Positions 55,501 through 61,500 of a DNA stretch of 64,000 bases are shown here, in pieces. A program made the position numbers and the translations under genes. Numbering within the stretch: the first letter of the stretch is position 1; each line of letters begins with the position of its first letter. The notes beneath the pieces were generated by a model. It was not told the DNA's origin. It was given only the letters and a program-made list of their open reading frames with translations, and did not search any database. Source of the stretch: Gorsachius magnificus. Its lineage: Eukaryota; Chordata; Aves; Pelecaniformes; Ardeidae. The stretch covers positions 25,418,806-25,482,805 of the forward strand of contig CM067081.1 of assembly GCA_034008185.1 (NCBI GenBank), in the 5' to 3' direction.

Positions 55501-58500
55501 CTTATTTTCTTCTAGTGTAATTATTTGTCCTTCAATTTCTTCTACTTTTTCTTTTTTTCATCCTTTTCTAGCTTTTCTTGACTAGGCGTTATGACTAAAG
55601 TGGAGACATATATTTGTAAGCTGACCTCTATCTTATGGCACAAGAGAGATGTGAAGGAAAAAACACCCCACATTCAATCTGGTTTTAAGTGGCATAACTG
55701 TCATTATGTAGATTAAATTGCAATGTGGCAAATGATAATAAATGTTTGTTGAAATACGGTCATGTTAGTTTGAAATAAACTTTGGTATGAAACTGTGAAA
55801 TACTGTAGACCATTTCATGGTCTAAAACGAAATAGTCATGTTCCCCATAAAATGGTAGGTGGGTAATTTCCCCCCCCACACACACAGGGGTAGAGGTTGG
55901 TTGGTGTAATCCTTCTGTCCCTAATAGCTGCTTACTGAAATCTTTGCACTTTTTATGGCTCTTTACTGTGCATTTCAGAGACCCAGAGCATGGAGAGTTG
56001 AAGAATCATAGAATTGTTTAGCTTGGAAAAGACCTTTAAGATCTCTCTGCCAAGTAGCTTTCCAGCCACTCATCCCCAAGCCTGTAGTGGTGCATGGGGT
56101 TGCTGTGACCCAAGTGCAGGACCCAGCACTTGGCCTTCTTGAACCTTATACAACTGACCTTGGCCCATCAATCCAGCCTGCCCAGATCCCTCTGTAGAGC
56201 CTTCCTGTTCTCAAGCAGATCAACATTCCCACCCAACTTGGTGTCACCTGCAAACTTACTTGAGGGTGCACTTGATCCCCTTGTCCAGATCGTTAATAAA
56301 GATATGAAACAGAACTGGCCCCAACACTGAGCCCTGGGGAATAGCACTTGTGACCGGCCCCCAGCTGGATTTAACTCCATTCACCACAACTCTTTGGGCT
56401 TGGACACCCAGCCAGTTTTTTACCCCGTGAAGAGTACTCCTGTCCAAGCCATGGGCAGCTTCTCCAAGCGAATGCTGTCAGAAACGGTGTCAAAGGCTTT
56501 ACTAAAGTCCAAGTAGAAACATCCACAGCCTTTCCCTCATCCACTAAGCGGGTTACCTGGACATAAAAGGAGATCAGGTTGGTCCGGCAGGACCTGCCTT
56601 TCATAAACCCATGCTGACTGGGCCTGATCACCTGGTTGTCCTGCACATGCCTGGTAAGTGCACTCAAGATGAACTGCTCCATAGTATTCCCCAGTACCAA
56701 GGTCAGACTGACAGGCCTGTAGACAGATCCTCCTTCCAGCCCTTCTTGTAGACAGGTGTCACATTTGCTAACCTTCAGCCAACTGGGACCTCCCCAATTA
56801 GCCAGGACTGCTGATAAATGATAGTGAGTAGCTTGGCAAGCTCCTCTGCCAGCTCCTTCAGTACCCTTGGGTGGATCCCATCTGGCCCCGTAGACTTGTG
56901 TGTGTCTAAGTGGTGTAGCAGGTCACTAACTGTTTCCCCTTAGATTATTCTGTTCCCTGTTTTCCAGCTCAGGGGGCTGGGTACGCCAAGAACATCTGGT
57001 TTTACTATTAAAGACTGAGGTAAAGACAGCATTAAGTACCTCAGACTTTTCTTCATCCTTCAACCCTTGCCGTTATGTGATCCCTACTTCATTTAGTAAT
57101 TTGTGGCTGGCTTTTACCTTCTAGTGTAGCTGAAAGTTCAAGCTGAGTTATGTCTGAAGAGAAGTTGCTCTTTTTTCATTCCTAAACTGCCCAAATTTCT
57201 GGTTTGCCATCTATGTGACTACTCAGTTTTTTAATTGAGAACTTTCCTGTTTCCTCTTATTTACGCTTCAGCGCTGTTCTAGTTTTCTTTCTCTGACAAA
57301 AATACCCGCATACTTTCAGTCTTCATTATTTAGAAATATTGAGTGACCGTGTCCTAATGAACATGTCACAGGTTCATTAAAGCTGCCTTCACCTGTTACA
57401 TCTTCCATTTTGTGTAAATGGGTGCTAAATTACTACCTTTGCTGGCTTGGATTACTCCGTTGCTTCCATTTTCTCACACTGTTTCCCCCCACATCCAGTA
57501 AAGGATGGAGCTTTTCCTTAGCCCTCCTTTTGCTGCTAATGTATTTATAAAATTACTCTTTGTCTTTTATGGCAGTAGCCAGATTAAGTTCTAGTTGGGC
57601 TTTAGTCCTTCTAATTTTCTCCCTGCATAAACTCATGACATCCTTGTAGTCCTCCCGAGTTGCCTACGCCTTCTTCCAATGGTCATAAACTCTTTTTTTT
57701 TTTTTTTTTTTCCCTTGAGTTCCAGAATAGTTTCTGTTCTGAAAGCTTATGATTCAGAAAATGTTCTTCCTTTCTTAATGTGCTAGAGGGAAGGGATGTC
57801 ATCCAGAGGTACCTGGACAAGCACAAGGAGTGGGCCCATGTGAATCCCATGAGGTTCAACAAGGCCAAGTGCATAGTCCTACATCTGACTTGGGACAACC
57901 CCTGGTATCAATACAGGCTGGGGGATGAAGGCATGGAGAGCAGCCCTGTATAGAGAAGGACTTGGGGACACTGATGGATGAAAACCTGGACATGAGCCAG
58001 CAATGTGTGCTCGCAGCCCAGAAAGCAAATCGTATTCTGGGCTGCATCAAAAAAAGTGTGGCCAGCAGGTTGAGGGAGGCGATTCTGCCCCTCTACTCAC
58101 CTCTGGTGAAAGCCCACCTGGAGTACTGTGTCCAGCTCTGGGCTCCCCAGTACAAGACAGACATGGAGCTGTTAGAGCAAGTCCAGAGGAAGGACACAAA
58201 AAGTGGTCAGAGGGATGGCGCACACCTTCTATGAAGAAAGGCTGAGACAGTTGGGGTTATTCAGCCTGGAGAAGAGAAGGCTGGAGGGAGACCTTATTGC
58301 AGCCTTTGAATACTTAAAGGCGGCTTACAAGAAAGACTGAGAATGACATTTACCAGGGCCTATAGTGACAGGACAAGGGGCAACAGCTTTAAACTGAAAA
58401 AGGGTAAGGTTAGACTGCAATAAGGAAGAAATTTTTTAACAGTGAGAGTGGTAGGACACTGGAACAGTTTGCCTGGAGAAGTTGTTCCATCACTGGAAGT

Positions 58501-61500
58501 GTTCAAGGCCAGGTTGGATGGGGCTTTGAGCAACCTGATCTAGTGGAAGATGTCCCTGCCTACGGCAGGGGGTTGGACTAGATGATCTTCAAAGGTCCCT
58601 TCCAACCCAAACCATTTGATTATTCTTTTACGCGTTGGGTGGTAGTTTTTTCTGCATAGAGAGAATCTTGAGTCCTAGTGCAGCTCTGACAGCAGTGCTT
58701 TGGGAGCTACCACTAATCCCTGTGCTTCCATTCTTCAATTATAAATTCAGGTTGCCCACTGTCTACTGTTAGTGCCTTCCCACTGCCAGCATGGGAGCTA
58801 GGCATAAGCACCCTGCAGCTCACAACAGAGCTGAAGCCACAAGTTGACAGTTCCTATCCTCTCTATCTTTATAGTTTCCTATTGATAAAAATGTAGTTAC
58901 GGATGTTCTAGCCAATTGTGTTTGCCACTGCTGAGGATACAAATGAGGAAGATCCTAGACACTTTAGTGTTTTAACTGTTCACCTTTTAAATAATCGTTC
59001 TTCTTGTCTGTTATGTATCTTTTATGTATGTATGTGTTTATATTTTTGCAAAGAACTTTGAAATGGATGTGGTAGACAATCTTAGTAGGCAACTTGTGTA
59101 ACTTGAAGACTGTCTTGTTGGGGGGGAGTTTCTGTAGCTTTTGTGTATGTGACAGTTTAATATGGCAGTTTAATTTTTTAATTTAAACATGTAATCTTAC
59201 CTTTTCAGTCAGAAATGGAGAAGCCTAGAGGAAGAAAGAAAACGGCTATCACAGATTCAGAAGAGAAACTAAGCATAGATGACCTGAATAAACTGGGTCA
59301 GGAGCAGAAACTTAGAGGTAGTCAACGGGGAAGGAAGAGACCTGCAGTTGTTTCAGAATCTGATGAAACACAATGGCAAGAGGAAAAAAGACTAAAAGAA
59401 GATGTAATAGAAAGTGAGGATGAACAGAACAGTCCACCAAAGAAAGGGAGAAGAGGACGCCCTCCCAAAGAAATAATGGGGGAAACCAAAGGAAACCAGT
59501 AGAAAGTCAAAAACGGACAAAAAAAAACAAACGCCAGCAGCTGCAGCAGAAGAGGAGGAGGAGGAGGAAGAAAGGCAAACTGAAAACATTGAACAAAAAC
59601 CAAAAGGCAGGCAAAATAGGACACAGAAAAGAACACCGCAAAGGTAAGTCCATCTTCTTGTTAGCTGCATCTTTTTTATCCTTGGACATTAGTTATAATT
59701 TGATACTTTGCAATTTGGGTCTTCCTCAAAACAGAGCAGAACCATCTGAAACTAGTACAGTTGAATCAGCACAGTCTACGCCACAGAAAAGACGAGGAAG
59801 GCCATCAAAAACACCACCATCACAGCAAAAAAAAGTGTAAGTGGTGAATATTTTCTAAATTTGTGTTTAGTGAAAATTAAAAATATGCCTCTGTGCGCCA
59901 AATCAATCATTTACTGAAAATATTTCAGAATACTTTAATTGACAGTTAAAAAATAAATTTTCATTGTTATTTCTAAAATGTTTTCCCTAGCTGCTTCTCC
60001 TAGAACATTTCAAACCAGAGCAAGAGGCTACGAGTAAGTTGAATGTGCTCAGGTAGCATATATGTAGCTTTGCTCTTCTAGGAGAAAAGTCAATTAAAGC
60101 ACATGAGGGCCTTGAAGATAGGGCTTTATCAGGACTTCAAGGAGCAAAAGTGCTCCCATTTGTTTTTGATAGGGAGGAAGAATCAAATTGTTACTGTGAT
60201 GAAACAGTATTGTGGAGAATAAGTTTATTCTGATTCTCCTTAAACTAATACTTACTTCCTTTCTAATTTGTGGCCTTCTTATTGAATCGTTTCCAAATGA
60301 ATAAAATGTGCTGCAGTCTATGAAGGATAGTAGCTCTTGAAAATTCTGAGGCGTATTGAGCTCCGAAATTAAGGTAAACTCTGTGGCTAGCTTCGTTTTC
60401 TTGTGCCTACTGTAGGAAACCACAGGTATCTCTACCTCTTCTGTACGTGTACATGCAATATATGTAAAGTAGAAGTGTACAAGTAGACAGGACTTACTGG
60501 CCCACTGGTTTTTGGTTTTGGTTTAGTTTTTTTCCCATACTGAAAATCCTTGTCTGAACAAGCTTGTACCTCCAATTCAAATTATGGTTGCACACTGGAT
60601 CGCATGTTCTGGCATTTTGCACGCACAATATCTCAACCTTTCTAGTTCTAGTTCTGTTTCCCTACATCAGGTCAGGCCTCTCCTGCTCCTGTACTCTGTA
60701 ACCAGAAACACAGGTCCCAACACTGTCTTGGTTACTACAGGAGTCACTGCTACATGTGCAGCGGAACAAGAGTTGGAAGCTGCTACTGCCATGCAAAGCA
60801 GACATGCCAACGAGTTCTTGCTGGGTGATGTCCTATGTGGTATTTGTCAAAGATGCCCTTTAGCAAATACTTAACTGGCTTCTGATCCACTTCTGAGTGA
60901 GATCAGTGAACTCAGTGTATTTCTTTACCCCGTTTTAAACAGAATGTAAACTGTATCAGTACACATGATCAGCAACAGGCATTCCTGGCATGAGGAGCCC
61001 AATAAGTTCTTTCAGGGTTCAGAGTTTTTGGGTCTATTCCAGATTTCATCCACAAAAATATTGTGTGTATTTTTTATTTTTTGTGGTCAGACCACTCAAA
61101 TTTTGACTGTCCAGTTTCCAAATCTGTGAGAAAAAGGTGAGACCACAGTAATTCCTCAGTCTTCAAAGTGGATTGTAGTCAGACCTTTTCCCCTTTTCTA
61201 CATACTTATCCTCAGCAGTTTTAACTGAAGGGAGTTGATAAACTGAGCAGCACTGTGTACCACAAGATAGAATGTATTTAATCCAAATGCTTAAAACTTT
61301 CTGGGCTCTTTGGGATGGATTTGGCATAAGAATTTGGGATTTTTTACCTATGAGGTGATAGTGTGTAGCCTGTTTCTGAGAGCTAATTGGGTTACCAGTT
61401 AGCATGTGAACTGGCTTATTTTTGTGGTATGTGAAAAGATGAACCGAGCTTGCGAATATTTCTGTTTCCTTTCCTATTCCGTTGCTTCTGTCGGTTGTGG

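Larger units (their letters stand above)
52300..59208 (+). other. PDS5B largest intron, between exons 23 and 24
   Basis: 6.9 kb and the most transposon-rich stretch: solo LTR (52695-53251), CR1 tail (54070-54217), minus-strand CR1 (56003-57730) and plus-strand CR1 (57780-58629). The stretches 53252-54069 and 54218-56002 hold only AT-rich sequence and a T22 run (55154-55175). Confidence 0.85.

Noticed and set aside
59519..59527. A9 run as the site of the exon 24 frame break
   Set aside because: The upstream frame already stops at 59500-59502, before this run, so the indel must lie earlier.
59322..59670. 92- and 104-codon open frames on the minus strand with Phe/Pro/Leu runs
   Set aside because: Antisense shadows of PDS5B exon 24; the runs come from the complement of the Glu and Lys codons.
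60094..60423. 109-codon minus-strand open frame
   Set aside because: No protein-like features; AT-rich intron sequence.
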